64,000 nucleotides of DNA. It comes from Sorlinia euscelidii. GTDB lineage: Bacteria > Pseudomonadota > Alphaproteobacteria > Acetobacterales > Acetobacteraceae. Every line of letters begins with the position of its first letter. The first letter of the stretch is position 1. The translations under genes were made by a program, and so were the position numbers. The notes under the pieces were generated by a model that was given only the letters and a program-made list of their open reading frames with translations, was not told where the DNA came from and did not search any database. Below, piece after piece: positions 18,617 through 28,167 of the stretch. The stretch lies in NCBI RefSeq assembly GCF_036452155.1, contig NZ_JAWJZY010000002.1, one strand, 5' to 3'.

Positions 18617-19101
18617 GTGCCGGCCTTGCCTCCGCCATCATCAGTTGGTGCGCGGCTTTGCAGCAGGATTTCCAGGCGGGCGCGTTCTTCATCCGTCAGA
18701 GGCGCTGTTTCCTCACGATGGCGGAAGGTGCGGCGGGCGAGGAGAAGTCCCGAGGCAAGGGCTATGAGAGGCGTTAACCAAAGGAGCGCCGTAGCTGCGG
18801 TCAGGCGCGGCTTCAGGCGCACGAAATCCCCGTAGCGGCTTGTCATCCAGGCCATGATGTCGTCCCGACTTTTCCCCTGCGCTACTTGCTGACGCACGAC
18901 ACGACGCAGGTCACGCGCTAAAGAGGCAGAGCTGTCCTCGATCGACTCATTCTGGCAGACAAGGCATCGCAACTCCGCGTCTATCCTTTCAGCCATCTTT
19001 TCCTGCGCGGGGTTGGGTAGGAGTTCACGCGGATCATCGACCGCGAAAGCCGGGGAGAGCGTGATCATGAGGAGGCCGATTAACCGGAGACATCGCGTCA
19101 T
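18613..19101 (-). CDS. ccmH: Cytochrome c biogenesis thiol oxidoreductase CcmH
   Basis: CcmH reduces the haem-binding cysteines of apocytochrome c. The 162-residue product has a signal peptide (LIGLLMITLSPAFA), the catalytic LRCLVCQNES motif with Cys46 and Cys49, the conserved SIEDSSASLARDLRRVV helix and a C-terminal membrane anchor (LLWLTPLIALASGLLLARR). It overlaps ccmG and ccmI by 4 bp each. Confidence 0.95.
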   Translation of the reverse strand: MTRCLRLIGLLMITLSPAFAVDDPRELLPNPAQEKMAERIDAELRCLVCQNESIEDSSASLARDLRRVVRQQVAQGKSRDDIMAWMTSRYGDFVRLKPRLTAATALLWLTPLIALASGLLLARRTFRHREETAPLTDEERARLEILLQSRAPTDDGGGKAGT

Positions 19102-19658
19102 GGCGCAGCTTTCAGTAAAGGGCGTATCACCTTTCTGATTGTTTCGGCCGTGATGGGCGCGGGATCATGCCAGACGATGCGCCCATCGGGCATGACCAGA
19201 AAACTCTCCGGCACACCATTGATCCCCATCTGGATACCGAAATTCCCATCCACATCCTGTGCTGTCATTTCGTAAGGCTTGTTATTACGCAGTACAAGGG
19301 CGCGGGCATTTCCAGGCCGGTCTTTATAGGCAATGCCCCAGATTGTAACCTCATGACTCAAGCTCTGAAGTTCAGGCAGTTCCGTGATGCAGGGGATGCA
19401 CCAGGAGGCGAAGAAATTAATCAGGACGGGTTTGGACCGTGTCGCCAAAATGGCGTGGCTCAGATGGGGTTCGTCCGGCATCAGTCCCGGAAGGTTGAAT
19501 TCGGGCATCCGCCTTTTCGTCGCGGGCGTCTCAATCGCGCGCGGGTCAAAGCGCCCCTCACGCATGCCCGATAGCATCGCCCAGAACCCGCCACCCACTG
19601 CGACAGCGATCAGGATGGGGAGCGACAAGACAAGACGCCGTTTTTGAACGGGCGTCAT
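19098..19658 (-). CDS. ccmG: Thiol:disulfide interchange protein CcmG/DsbE
   Basis: A membrane-anchored thioredoxin that supplies reductant to CcmH and apocytochrome c. The 186 residues comprise an N-terminal anchor (LVLSLPILIAVAVGGGFWAML), then a thioredoxin fold with the active site WCIPC (Cys87, Cys90) and the cis-proline region GVPESFLVMPDG. The IP dipeptide between the cysteines differs from the common PT or VP. It overlaps ccmF and ccmH by 4 bp. Confidence 0.95.
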   Translation of the reverse strand: MTPVQKRRLVLSLPILIAVAVGGGFWAMLSGMREGRFDPRAIETPATKRRMPEFNLPGLMPDEPHLSHAILATRSKPVLINFFASWCIPCITELPELQSLSHEVTIWGIAYKDRPGNARALVLRNNKPYEMTAQDVDGNFGIQMGINGVPESFLVMPDGRIVWHDPAPITAETIRKVIRPLLKAAP

Positions 19659-21670
19659 ATCGTCACCGCTGCATCACCGTTCAAACGCCGTCGGGGCGCG
19701 CCGAGCCTGCGGCGTCGATCACAAAGAGACAGCGCACCGCCCGTCGCCATGACCAACCCACCCAGCCAGATCCACGGCGCAAGGGGGTTGACGTGCAGGC
19801 GCAATATAAAATGCATCTGCCCATCTTTTTCCCGCCGCGCATCACCCAAAACGCAGTAAAGATCCTGAAGCATATTTGTATGAATGGCCACATCCGTCAC
19901 CATTTGTCGCTGACGCGCAAAGACGTGCCGGGCCGGATGAAGCACCGTCACAACATGCCCGTGACGTGTGACGACGACATCCGCAATCAATGCATCAAAA
20001 TTCTTCTCTTTCCGCTGATGAATATTGCCGAGCGTCCATTCATAGCCGTTAAAAGCAACATGCGCGCCCTCCGCCATTTCCGTGATTTTCTGCTGTGATT
20101 GCGACATGCCGGTAATGCCGAGCACCGTGATGGCGACACCGATATGCGCCAAAGCCGTGCCCCAGCTGGAGAGGGGGAGGTGGCGCAGGCGCTGCCATCG
20201 ACCCGGCCAGGATGTACCGAGCGCCACGCGACTTCCGATATCGGTGAGGCTGCCGAGAATCAGCCACACGGCAAATATCGCACAGATCGTCGGCAGGAGG
20301 CCGGTTATGACGCACGATGCCAGCACGGCACTGAGGATGAGCGGCACAAACGTCCAGCGTAATCGCCTGAAAATGGGGCGAAGCCAGCCGCGCTTCCAGG
20401 AGAGGAGCGGCCCGGTCACCATCACGGCCATGAGGGGAAGCATCAAAGGAATCGTGGTCGCGTCAAAAAACGGTTTGCCGACGGATAACGTCCTGCCTGT
20501 AAGGATTTGCATAAAAGGCGGGTACATCGTCCCGACAAGGACAATGGCGCAGATGGTGCAGAGCAGGATATTGTTCAGGATCAACGCTCCCTCCCGCGAA
20601 ACTGGCATGAAATGCCCCTCATCCACGAGATTTGGGGCGCGCCAGGCAAATAGGGCGAGGGCGGTGCCAATAACGAGGGCCAGGAGGAGAAGGATAAACA
20701 CCCCCCGCGCCGGGTCATTGGCAAAGGCATGGACGGAGTTGAGAATGCCTGAGCGGACGAGGAACGTTCCGGAAAGTGAAAATGAAAATGTCGCAATGGC
20801 GAGGAGGATCGTCCAGACTTTCAACGCCTCACGTTTCTCAACCACAATGGCGGAATGGACCAGCGCTGTTCCGGCCAGCCATGGAATGAGCGAGGCATTT
20901 TCGACCGGGTCCCAGAACCAGTATCCGCCCCAGCCCAAAACGTAATAAGACCACCAGGAGCCCATGGCGATGCCGCAGGTCAGGAAGCACCAGGCCCCCA
21001 GCGCCCAGGGCCGCACCCATCGCCCCCAGGCCGCATCAACGCGCCCACCGAGCAGCGCCGCGACCGCAAAGGCAAAAGGCACGGCAAACCCGACATAACC
21101 GGCATAGAGAACAGGCGGATGGAAAGCGAGACCGGGATCTTGCAAAAGCGGATTCATCCCGAACCCGTCTAATGGTGGCGTGGTGTTAACGCGGTCAAAC
21201 GGGTTGGATGTCGTCACACAGAAAAGCAGAAAGCCGGTCGAGACGCCGCCCAATATGGCGATGACGCGGGATTTGAGACGGCGCGGCAAATGACGCCCGA
21301 AGGCAATGACGGACATGCCGCAAAAGGCCAATATAAGCGCCCAGAGGAGAATAGACCCCTCATGATTGCCCCAGACTCCGGTGATTTTATAAAGGAGCGG
21401 TTTATCACGCGCCGAATTCTCAACGATATTGCGGACTGAGAAATCATCTGTGACGGCGCTAAATATCAGAGCCAGAAAAGCAAGCAGGAGGGCGACGAGT
21501 TGCGCCGTTGCGAGAAGCGAGGTGAAACGCATCAGGCGCGCATCGCTGCGCCCTGCACCCCAGAGACCTGTAATGCATTGCAGGAAGGCTGCGATACAGG
21601 CAAGCGCCAGACTATAATGCCCGGCCTCAGCGCTAAAGCTGAGACGATGCAGAAAATCAGTGAGATGCAT
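19655..21670 (-). CDS. ccmF: Haem lyase subunit CcmF
   Basis: CcmF takes haem from holo-CcmE and joins it to apocytochrome c. The 671-residue polytopic membrane protein has the haem-handling WWD motif (WGGYWFWDPVENASLIPWL) and ITGVWGNHEGSILLWALILA near the N-terminus. I use ATG 21670, which overlaps the ccmE stop by 14 bp; the alternative TTG 21685 is weaker. It is the longest gene of the operon. Confidence 0.95.
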   Translation of the reverse strand: MHLTDFLHRLSFSAEAGHYSLALACIAAFLQCITGLWGAGRSDARLMRFTSLLATAQLVALLLAFLALIFSAVTDDFSVRNIVENSARDKPLLYKITGVWGNHEGSILLWALILAFCGMSVIAFGRHLPRRLKSRVIAILGGVSTGFLLFCVTTSNPFDRVNTTPPLDGFGMNPLLQDPGLAFHPPVLYAGYVGFAVPFAFAVAALLGGRVDAAWGRWVRPWALGAWCFLTCGIAMGSWWSYYVLGWGGYWFWDPVENASLIPWLAGTALVHSAIVVEKREALKVWTILLAIATFSFSLSGTFLVRSGILNSVHAFANDPARGVFILLLLALVIGTALALFAWRAPNLVDEGHFMPVSREGALILNNILLCTICAIVLVGTMYPPFMQILTGRTLSVGKPFFDATTIPLMLPLMAVMVTGPLLSWKRGWLRPIFRRLRWTFVPLILSAVLASCVITGLLPTICAIFAVWLILGSLTDIGSRVALGTSWPGRWQRLRHLPLSSWGTALAHIGVAITVLGITGMSQSQQKITEMAEGAHVAFNGYEWTLGNIHQRKEKNFDALIADVVVTRHGHVVTVLHPARHVFARQRQMVTDVAIHTNMLQDLYCVLGDARREKDGQMHFILRLHVNPLAPWIWLGGLVMATGGALSLCDRRRRLGAPRRRLNGDAAVTI

Positions 21671-22247
21671 GTTCAGCCTGTGCAATCGACTTTCGGGCCT
21701 GGGATTTTGTCATCATGTCCCATTCTTCCGCACGCGGTGGTTTACCGAAGCGCGGGTCCCATTTGCCGCTTTTGCGCAGGGCTTCGGCGACTTCCTTCGA
21801 CATGTAGGTTTCATCATGTTTCGCGAGGACTTCAGAGGCTTGGAGGGTCTTATCCGCCGTCATCACGCCCATGGCGATGACGCTCTGCCCCTCACGGAAC
21901 AGGTCAGGCAGAACGCCGCGATAAGTAACCGTGACGGCTTTCTGCCCATCTGTCACGTCAAACTGATTTTCCGGCGTGGCGTCCGGCCCCACATTCCGCT
22001 TGAGACTGCCTGCGACCACCATGCCCCCCAGGCGGATGGATTGGTCAGGCCGAGGCGGGTGCTCAAGTGCCTGAGATGGCGCCATGAAGAATACGATGCT
22101 GGATGAGAAAGCCCGCAGCACGAGTGCCGAGGCCGCGGCGAGGCAGATCAGGCAAAGCAGCATGATCCAGAGGCGATGGGACTTACGGGCATATCGACGC
22201 CGCTGACGGGGCGTCCGCCCTTGATACGGGGCATTATGTTCAGACAT
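21657..22247 (-). CDS. ccmE: Haem chaperone CcmE
   Basis: CcmE carries haem covalently in the periplasm between CcmC and CcmF. A basic N-terminus precedes one membrane anchor (LWIMLLCLICLAAASALVL), then the OB-fold domain (IRLGGMVVAGSLKRN, VTVTYRGVLPDLFREGQSV). The haem-binding histidine is His144 in LAKHDETYMSKEV. With 196 residues it is somewhat longer than usual, from an Arg-rich N-terminus and a charged C-terminal tail. ccmD ends 15 bp upstream. Confidence 0.95.
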   Translation of the reverse strand: MSEHNAPYQGRTPRQRRRYARKSHRLWIMLLCLICLAAASALVLRAFSSSIVFFMAPSQALEHPPRPDQSIRLGGMVVAGSLKRNVGPDATPENQFDVTDGQKAVTVTYRGVLPDLFREGQSVIAMGVMTADKTLQASEVLAKHDETYMSKEVAEALRKSGKWDPRFGKPPRAEEWDMMTKSQARKSIAQAEHASH

Positions 22248-22262
22248 AGCGGCGCTCCAGCC

Positions 22263-22412
22263 TCACGATGGGTGCGGCTGATGGGACTCACGCATCCGCA
22301 ACCGTCTTTGGACGCGGCGCAGCCGTCGCCAACATAAAAGCGCCTGCGTGGCCAGCGTTCCGATCGTCAGCCCGTACGCGGCGATGATGAAGGAGATGTG
22401 CGCGCTGATCAT
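22263..22412 (-). CDS. ccmD: Haem exporter small subunit CcmD (49 aa)
   Basis: A 49-codon frame on the minus strand whose ATG overlaps the ccmC stop (ATGA, at 22412-22409). It starts MISAHISFIIAAYGLTIGTL, a single membrane helix with the AAYG motif common in CcmD, followed by a cytoplasmic basic stretch (CWRRLRRVQRRLRMRE). Position between ccmC and ccmE, size and topology all match CcmD, which helps release holo-CcmE from CcmC. Confidence 0.9.
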   Translation of the reverse strand: MISAHISFIIAAYGLTIGTLATQALLCWRRLRRVQRRLRMRESHQPHPS

Positions 22413-23239
22413 CCTTCCTCCCGCGTCACAGCTTGCGCCGTTATGGCTGGCGCATTCACCTCATCGAAGAAAGCCTCATATCTGTCTGAGAAGCGCGTGC
22501 GCCGCCATTTTATTTCAAGGAGAGCGGCCCTGACCTGCCCTGTCACCAGCGCTGCGAAACCAAGAAAAAACCCGACCATACAGACGGCGAGTGGCAGCAA
22601 CATGGAAAGGGACATGGCGGGGGCATGTGTCAGGGTGATGCTGTCAGGCTGGTGAAGTGTGTTCCACCAATTGACGCTGAATTTGATGATTGGCAGATCA
22701 ACCACCCCGGCCAGCGCCAGGATGGAAGCGGCGCGATAGCCACGTTGCGCATCATCAAAACCTCGAATCAGCGCAATATGACCGATATAGAGGAAAAACA
22801 GCAGCAGGACAGAGGTCAGCCGCGCATCCCAGACCCACCACGTGCCCCACATCGGTTTACCCCAGAGCGAGCCGGTGATCAGGCAGAGGGCGGTCACCGT
22901 CGCACCAATCGGCCCGATTTCCCGCGCGGCGATATTGGCGATCGGGTGTCGCCAGACGAGGGAGGACGCGCCGCAGATTGCCAGAAGGAAATAGCCGGTC
23001 GAGGCCAGTATCGCCATGGGGACATGGATATACATAATGCGCACCGTTTCACCCTGCTGCCAGTCAGCTGGCGCGAAGATCAGCGCCCAGACAAGTCCGA
23101 CGGCAAGCGTGATGAAGCCCGCAATGGTCAGGAGGGGGAGGAGCCATTGCGTCACCCGGATGAACCGGCCCGGATTGGCGAAGCGCTCCATAAGTTTGGG
23201 GCTTTGGGCGGGCCATCCGTCGGGAGATATGTTCGGCAT
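22409..23239 (-). CDS. ccmC: Haem transporter subunit CcmC
   Basis: CcmC handles haem and attaches it to CcmE. The 276-residue polytopic protein has the WWD motif MWGTWWVWDARLTSVLLLF and flanking histidines. ATG 23239 (MPNISPDGW) gives the usual length; the frame is open 35 codons further upstream with another possible start at 23284. The usual ccmA and ccmB genes do not precede it: a divergent EVE-domain gene does. The 188 bp between ccmC and that gene must contain the operon promoter. Confidence 0.93.
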   Translation of the reverse strand: MPNISPDGWPAQSPKLMERFANPGRFIRVTQWLLPLLTIAGFITLAVGLVWALIFAPADWQQGETVRIMYIHVPMAILASTGYFLLAICGASSLVWRHPIANIAAREIGPIGATVTALCLITGSLWGKPMWGTWWVWDARLTSVLLLFFLYIGHIALIRGFDDAQRGYRAASILALAGVVDLPIIKFSVNWWNTLHQPDSITLTHAPAMSLSMLLPLAVCMVGFFLGFAALVTGQVRAALLEIKWRRTRFSDRYEAFFDEVNAPAITAQAVTREEG

Positions 23240-23427
23240 GGTTTTCAAACGAAACTCACGATATAAACGTACAGAATATCGCATACATGATTCACCCCCT
23301 GATTGGCCACATAAAGCGGTCATGGTGGCGCAGATCCGCGCCAATGAGATCGGACTATGTCCCGGGAGGGGGCGTTATCGACGCACAAGTAACAAAGCGC
23401 GGTCCGGGCCGCGTTGTCAGGGAGCGC

Positions 23428-23838
23428 ATGAAATACTGGTTGATTAAGTCCGAGCCTGCTGCATTTTCCTGGGACATGCAATGTCACAATAATGTCGAGC
23501 CCTGGACCGGCGTACGGAATTTTCAGGCGCGTAATAATCTGGCTGCGATGGAAAAAGGTGATCGGGCCTTTTTTTATCATTCCGTGACGGAAAAAGCGAT
23601 TCGCGGCATCGTTGAGATCGTGCGCACCGCTTACCCGGACCCCACCTCTGATGACCCAAAATGGGTGTGCGTTGACGTGCGCACGGTGAAACCCATGGCG
23701 CGGCCCGTTACCCTTGCCCAGATAAAAGCCACGCCGGCACTTTCCGAAATGGCCCTTCTACGGCAATCCCGCCTCTCTGTCGCGTCGATAACGGCGGAAG
23801 AATGGGGCGTTATCTGCAAAATGGGCGGCATCACGTGA
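23428..23838 (+). CDS. EVE-domain protein
   Basis: The 136-residue protein is a single EVE domain (PUA-like, the thymocyte nuclear protein 1 family): MKYWLIKSEPAAFSW, EPWTGVRNFQARNNL, KGDRAFFYHS and PKWVCVDVRTV are the recognised blocks. EVE domains bind modified bases in DNA or RNA. ATG 23428 is preceded by AGGGAGCGC and starts exactly where the domain starts, so I reject the 47-codon upstream extension. It is monocistronic and divergent from the ccm operon. Confidence 0.88.
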   Translation: MKYWLIKSEPAAFSWDMQCHNNVEPWTGVRNFQARNNLAAMEKGDRAFFYHSVTEKAIRGIVEIVRTAYPDPTSDDPKWVCVDVRTVKPMARPVTLAQIKATPALSEMALLRQSRLSVASITAEEWGVICKMGGIT

Positions 23839-23904
23839 CATGGCGCGGGTCCGCGCCTGATCTGGCCCATAAAGTGGCCGATCCTTTGCGTCGCCGTAAA
23901 CCGG

Positions 23905-25290
23905 TTAAGTTGCGGCCCAGACAGGTTTGATGTTCATAAATTCCAGCAGGCCGAACTCGGTCAGCTCCCGCCCGTAACCACTCGCCTTGATTCCGCCGAT
24001 CGGGAGGTTCGGGTCGGAGCTTGACCCCTTATTGATATTGACAGCCCCGGCTTCAATTTCGCCCGCCAGTCGCTCGGCTTTTGCCAGATCCTTCGTCCAG
24101 AGGCTGGATGAAAGGCCGAAATCACTGTCATTCGCCAATCTGATGGCGTCATCCGTATCTTTCGCGACAATGACACAGGCAACAGGGCCGAAGAGCTCCT
24201 CCCGGAAACACGCCATTTCCGGCGTCACGTCCGTCAGGAGGGTCGGCGCATACCAGGCGCCAGGTTGACGCGGTTTTGACCCTCCCACAACAAGTTTCGC
24301 CCCTTCCTTAACCGCCATCTGCACCTGTTTGTGCAGGGCATCACGCAGGTCAATGCGTGACATCGGGCCGAGAAAGGTCTCTCTATCGAGCGGGTCGCCC
24401 GGTTGAATGGCGGCAATACGTTCGGCAAAACGATCGGAGAAGTCTTCCGCAATCGACTCATCGATGATGAATCGCTTCGCCGCAATGCATACCTGACCAG
24501 CATTTCCGAAGCGGGACGCGACAGCGCCATCAACGGCTTTTTCAAGGTCGGCATCGGCAAGAATGATGAAAGGGTCAGATCCGCCCAGTTCCATCACCGT
24601 CTTTTTACCCGCCTCACCGGCAAGCTGACTGATGGCACGGCCTGCGGCGACACTGCCCGTCAAAGCAACGCCCGCAATGCGTTTGTCCTGGATGATCTGA
24701 CGGGACTGTTCTCGCCGGAAGTTCGCGGCAATGAAAACATCACCCATCCCGACGGACGCGGCGATATCATTCAACATTAAGCCGCATTGCATGGTGCATT
24801 CCGCGGGTTTGACGAGATAGCCGTTACCGCCCGCCATGATCGGCACGGCGGCGCGGATAATCTGATAGAAAGGGAAATTCCAGGGCGTGATGCCAAAAAC
24901 AGTGCCGACCGGATCGAAACGGAGCCAGGCGCGCCCGGTGGGGATGTTCACTTCGCGCGGCGTCAGGATTCTGGGTGTATTTTCGACGATCCAGCGTGTC
25001 AATTGCACGCAACGGTCAATCTCCGCCAAAGATTGGGTGATAGGCTTGCCCATTTCAATGCTGGCCTGCCGGGCAAGATTTTCCTTGGCACTCTCAATCG
25101 CGGCGCCAAATTGTTTCAGAAGCTCAAGCCGGGCCGCCATGCCCATATCCCGCCACGTCTCAAAGCCCAGGGCCGCCCGCTGAAGCACGCCATCCACCGC
25201 ATTATCTTCGATGAAGGGGTGGAAGGCGAGATCCGCGCCTGTTGCCGGGTTCACGGTTTGGATGCCCCAGCTTTTGATGTCTCGATTCAT
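23905..25290 (-). CDS. NAD(P)-dependent succinate-semialdehyde dehydrogenase family protein
   Basis: An aldehyde dehydrogenase of 461 residues, close in length and motifs to the Sad/GabD group that oxidises succinate semialdehyde to succinate. Catalytic residues: Asn138 in TPWNFPF, Glu234 in VMELGGSDPF and Cys268 in GQVCIAAKR. Substrate specificity is inferred from family resemblance; in acetic acid bacteria this enzyme could serve the succinate-semialdehyde bypass of the TCA cycle. It converges with the EVE gene and stands alone; 265 bp without a gene separate its start from the EcsC-like gene. Confidence 0.85.
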   Translation of the reverse strand: MNRDIKSWGIQTVNPATGADLAFHPFIEDNAVDGVLQRAALGFETWRDMGMAARLELLKQFGAAIESAKENLARQASIEMGKPITQSLAEIDRCVQLTRWIVENTPRILTPREVNIPTGRAWLRFDPVGTVFGITPWNFPFYQIIRAAVPIMAGGNGYLVKPAECTMQCGLMLNDIAASVGMGDVFIAANFRREQSRQIIQDKRIAGVALTGSVAAGRAISQLAGEAGKKTVMELGGSDPFIILADADLEKAVDGAVASRFGNAGQVCIAAKRFIIDESIAEDFSDRFAERIAAIQPGDPLDRETFLGPMSRIDLRDALHKQVQMAVKEGAKLVVGGSKPRQPGAWYAPTLLTDVTPEMACFREELFGPVACVIVAKDTDDAIRLANDSDFGLSSSLWTKDLAKAERLAGEIEAGAVNINKGSSSDPNLPIGGIKASGYGRELTEFGLLEFMNIKPVWAAT

Positions 25291-25555
25291 GTTTTGGCGG
25301 CCTTTTCACGTCATTTCTTGTTAAACACGTTGGTGCGAGTCGAAGAGAGGCGTCGATTGGCTGAAAATTGGGGTGCAGGACAAGCCCGCCCATCAATCCA
25401 TGTATCGACCGGGACTTCGACAACTGAGACATAAAACATCGTCGCTTTTCACGATGATGCAAGGTCGCGTCATTTATTCTTTCACCATCGTGGCGTGTGC
25501 AACCGGCTGAGCACCGTGCTACTATCGAAACATATTTACTGAGGAGGGTCGCGCC

Positions 25556-26389
25556 ATGACGTCATCTGATGCGTCGTCACCAGGTTTTGCAGTCATCCGG
25601 TCGAAACTCGATGCCGATTCATTGCAGCAATTACAGGGCGCTCTTGCCGATGTCGAGAAAGGCCGCGGTCTACTCGTCCGGCTGGCTGATCTCATGGGCG
25701 GCGCGATCGGGCAGGCCGCGCGGCTGAGCCTTCAGGGGATCGGGCTGGCGCCATCTCTTCAGGCCAAGTTTCAGGGCATCGCGGAGGTTGCCATCACCCG
25801 TGCTTTTGATGTCGCTGTCATGGGCATGTCGAAACCCGTGGCCCGTCCGCGTCATCGCCTCAGAGAGGGGGGTGCTCAGGTTGCGGTGGCGATATCGGGC
25901 GCGGTCGGAGGTTTTAGCGGGGCGCTCGGCCTTTTGCCCGATGTGGGCTTCACCACCCTCACTATTATGCGTGAAATCGCCGATATCGCCCGGCAGGAGG
26001 GGGAGGATCTGTCCGACCCGGACACGCGCCGGGCTTGTCTGGAAGTCTTTGCTCTGCGAAGCTTCGCCTCGACGGCGCAGGGTGAGGAGAGTGAACTTGG
26101 GTTTTTCTCCGCACGCGCGCTGATGCGGGGGCGTCCAATCGTCATGCTGATCGGGGAGGTCGCGTCACATTACGGAATGGGCCTGTCGCGCAAATTTGCC
26201 CTCCAAATGATGCCGGTTGCGGGCGCGCTTTGCGGGGCGTCGCTCAATGCGGCATTTCTGGCACATTATCGCTCTCTCGCGCGGGCGCATTTCACAATCC
26301 GCCGTCTGGAGCGCACCCACGGCATGAGCGTGCGGGAAACGGCCGACCATATGGCCGAAGCTGCACGTGAAGGTCGCTCAACGACGTGA
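25556..26389 (+). CDS. EcsC family protein
   Basis: The 277-residue product matches the EcsC-like family: a hydrophobic glycine-rich centre (VAVAISGAVGGFSGALGLLPDVGFTTLTIMREIADIARQEGED), then RRACLEVFALRSF and VPVAGALCGASLNAAF-like helices. The biochemical role of the family is not established. The start is preceded by GAGGAGGGTCGCGCC. Its last 12 bases overlap convergently with the small membrane gene at 26378. Confidence 0.82.
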   Translation: MTSSDASSPGFAVIRSKLDADSLQQLQGALADVEKGRGLLVRLADLMGGAIGQAARLSLQGIGLAPSLQAKFQGIAEVAITRAFDVAVMGMSKPVARPRHRLREGGAQVAVAISGAVGGFSGALGLLPDVGFTTLTIMREIADIARQEGEDLSDPDTRRACLEVFALRSFASTAQGEESELGFFSARALMRGRPIVMLIGEVASHYGMGLSRKFALQMMPVAGALCGASLNAAFLAHYRSLARAHFTIRRLERTHGMSVRETADHMAEAAREGRSTT

Positions 26390-26566
26390 TGGATTTTTAC
26401 CGAGTGTGAGGATGCCTTCAAAGATACAGCCCGCTAACGCACCAAGAAGACTCACCGTCGATATAATGAACCATAATCCTGCAAGGCGCGGGTAAAAAAT
26501 ATAGATCATCTGCATGATGAAGAAAGAGACGAGAAAGGCTTTTGTCAGTTCCAAAATGCTCTCCAT
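26378..26566 (-). CDS. Small two-helix membrane protein, unknown
   Basis: From ATG 26566 the frame encodes 62 residues with two membrane segments (LTKAFLVSFFIMQMIYIFYP and LWFIISTVSLLGALAGCIFEG) and a short basic tail. No family recognised. It is divergent from aat (34 bp between starts) and overlaps the EcsC-like gene at its 3' end by 12 bp. An upstream ATG at 26596 is possible. The membrane pattern favours a real gene. Confidence 0.55.
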   Translation of the reverse strand: MESILELTKAFLVSFFIMQMIYIFYPRLAGLWFIISTVSLLGALAGCIFEGILTLGKNPSRR

Positions 26567-26599
26567 AGCGACCCAGGCCCTGTGCCAGCATAACATTAT

Positions 26600-27289
26600 A
26601 TGACAGGCGGCAAAACGTCCCGTCGGCGGACGCGCCCTTTTACCATGCAGGATATGCTTGAGGGTTATCACCGAGGGCGTTTCCTAATGGCGGACAATGC
26701 GGATGATGAGATTTTGCACTGGTTCCAGCCGTTGCAACGCGGCGTGATGCCACTGAATGACCGGTTTCACCTCCCTCGACGCCTGCGCCGCACGGTTCTG
26801 GCCGGTCGTTATGACGTGACCTCTGACCGCGATTTCATGCGCATGCTGGACCTTTGCGCCGCGCAACATCCGACCCGCACGGAGACATGGATCAACCAAC
26901 CTCTCAGAAAACTCTATCTGGCGCTGTTTGACGCCGGTTACGCGCATTCCATTGAAGTCTGGGCGGGGCGTGAGCTCGTGGGCGGTTTATTCGGCGTCCA
27001 TATTGGTGGCGCGTTTTTTGGTGAAACGATGGTCTCCCGCGCCAGAGATGCTTCAAAGATTGCGCTGGTTCATCTGGTCGCGACGCTTCGCCGGCAGGGT
27101 TTCACCTTGCTTGACACGCAATATCCAACGTCGCACCTTGCGCAATTCGGCTGTCTCATCTGGGACGCATCGCAATATCAGGACGCCCTTTCCGAGGCAC
27201 TTCAACGCGACGTGGTCTGGTGTGCAGATGTCAGGCTGGATGCTTTAATGTCGGAGATTCAGTCTTTGAAGGTCCGCGATGCGGCCTGA
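26600..27289 (+). CDS. aat: Leucyl/phenylalanyl-tRNA-protein transferase
   Basis: Aat adds Leu or Phe to N-terminal Lys or Arg of proteins, marking them for ClpAP (N-degron pathway). The 229 residues contain family blocks: MLEGYHRGRFLMAD, ILHWFQPLQRGVMPL, ELVGGLFGVHIGGAFFGETM, DASKIALVHLVATL and LLDTQYPTSHLAQFG. It overlaps by 11 bp the longest frame of the next gene, whose probable start is at 27327. Confidence 0.93.
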   Translation: MTGGKTSRRRTRPFTMQDMLEGYHRGRFLMADNADDEILHWFQPLQRGVMPLNDRFHLPRRLRRTVLAGRYDVTSDRDFMRMLDLCAAQHPTRTETWINQPLRKLYLALFDAGYAHSIEVWAGRELVGGLFGVHIGGAFFGETMVSRARDASKIALVHLVATLRRQGFTLLDTQYPTSHLAQFGCLIWDASQYQDALSEALQRDVVWCADVRLDALMSEIQSLKVRDAA

Positions 27290-27326
27290 CGAGGAATTTA
27301 AATTTTTCGGAAAGGATTTTCCGCTC

Positions 27327-27977
27327 ATGTCCTTAAAAACACGTCTCGCTGCCTGCAGTGCCGCCATGATCGCCGGTGTCATGATGCCGGGCGTGCCGTT
27401 AACGGCCTTTGCGCAAGTCAAACCCGCGATCGGGAAGGAAAGCGGAACCGCCTCCCAGCATCCCCCCCTGACGCCCATGCGCGATGCAGAAGTCACCTAC
27501 GCGGTGCAGCCCAAAAAATTCCCGAAACCTCTGGATGTGACCGTATCCTTTAAGGCGGGCGGCGATTTTATGCGGGTCGACGGACCGCAACATATCGCGA
27601 CCACAATTTTCAATCGCAAAGACCATTTTGTCACGCTGATCCTGCATCAGCAGAAACTTTATAATCGCTTCTCCCCTAAAGTGGGTTTAAGGAACCCCTT
27701 CATGCTTGATCTGTCGATGGCTTTCACGCCGCAGGGCCAGGCAAATGTCGCGGGGCTGACCTGCACGCGCTGGGCGATCACCAGTCGGTACGGCGCCGCG
27801 ACCGCATGTGTGACAGATGACGGCATTATCCTGTCAGAAGAGGGGGTCGATGCTGATGGCGTGAATGGTAAGCTTGTCGCCAAACAGGTCAGTTACCGCG
27901 AATTGCCCGGTTCGGTTTTTGACGTGCCTGCGGGTTACAGCGCCCTCCCTGTCAAAAGTGACAAAGAGAAACATTGA
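27327..27977 (+). CDS. Secreted protein of unknown function
   Basis: ATG 27327 gives 216 residues with a Sec signal peptide (MSLKTRLAACSAAMIAGVMM, cleavage near AFA-QV). The mature part is a beta-rich domain with RVDGPQHIATTIFNRKDHFVTLILHQQKLYNRF and a later Cys pair (GLTCTRWAI, TACVTDDG) that may form a disulfide. The pattern recalls DUF4412-type periplasmic proteins, but I am not certain. It is 37 bp after aat and probably cotranscribed. Confidence 0.75.
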   Translation: MSLKTRLAACSAAMIAGVMMPGVPLTAFAQVKPAIGKESGTASQHPPLTPMRDAEVTYAVQPKKFPKPLDVTVSFKAGGDFMRVDGPQHIATTIFNRKDHFVTLILHQQKLYNRFSPKVGLRNPFMLDLSMAFTPQGQANVAGLTCTRWAITSRYGAATACVTDDGIILSEEGVDADGVNGKLVAKQVSYRELPGSVFDVPAGYSALPVKSDKEKH

Positions 27978-28167
27978 AGATATCAGGGACGATGCCGGGG
28001 CGGGCGCCGCGCCCATCCATTACGGGGTGCGCTGATATGGGTCTGACTCATTTTGTTACAAAACAAGCGGCTCTCCGCCGTTTTCCCGGCATGTTTCCGC
28101 GCCAGTCTGCATGCAGATCCGGCGCGCTGCAAAAATGCCGCACGTCACAATCGCATTTCAGGAGCGT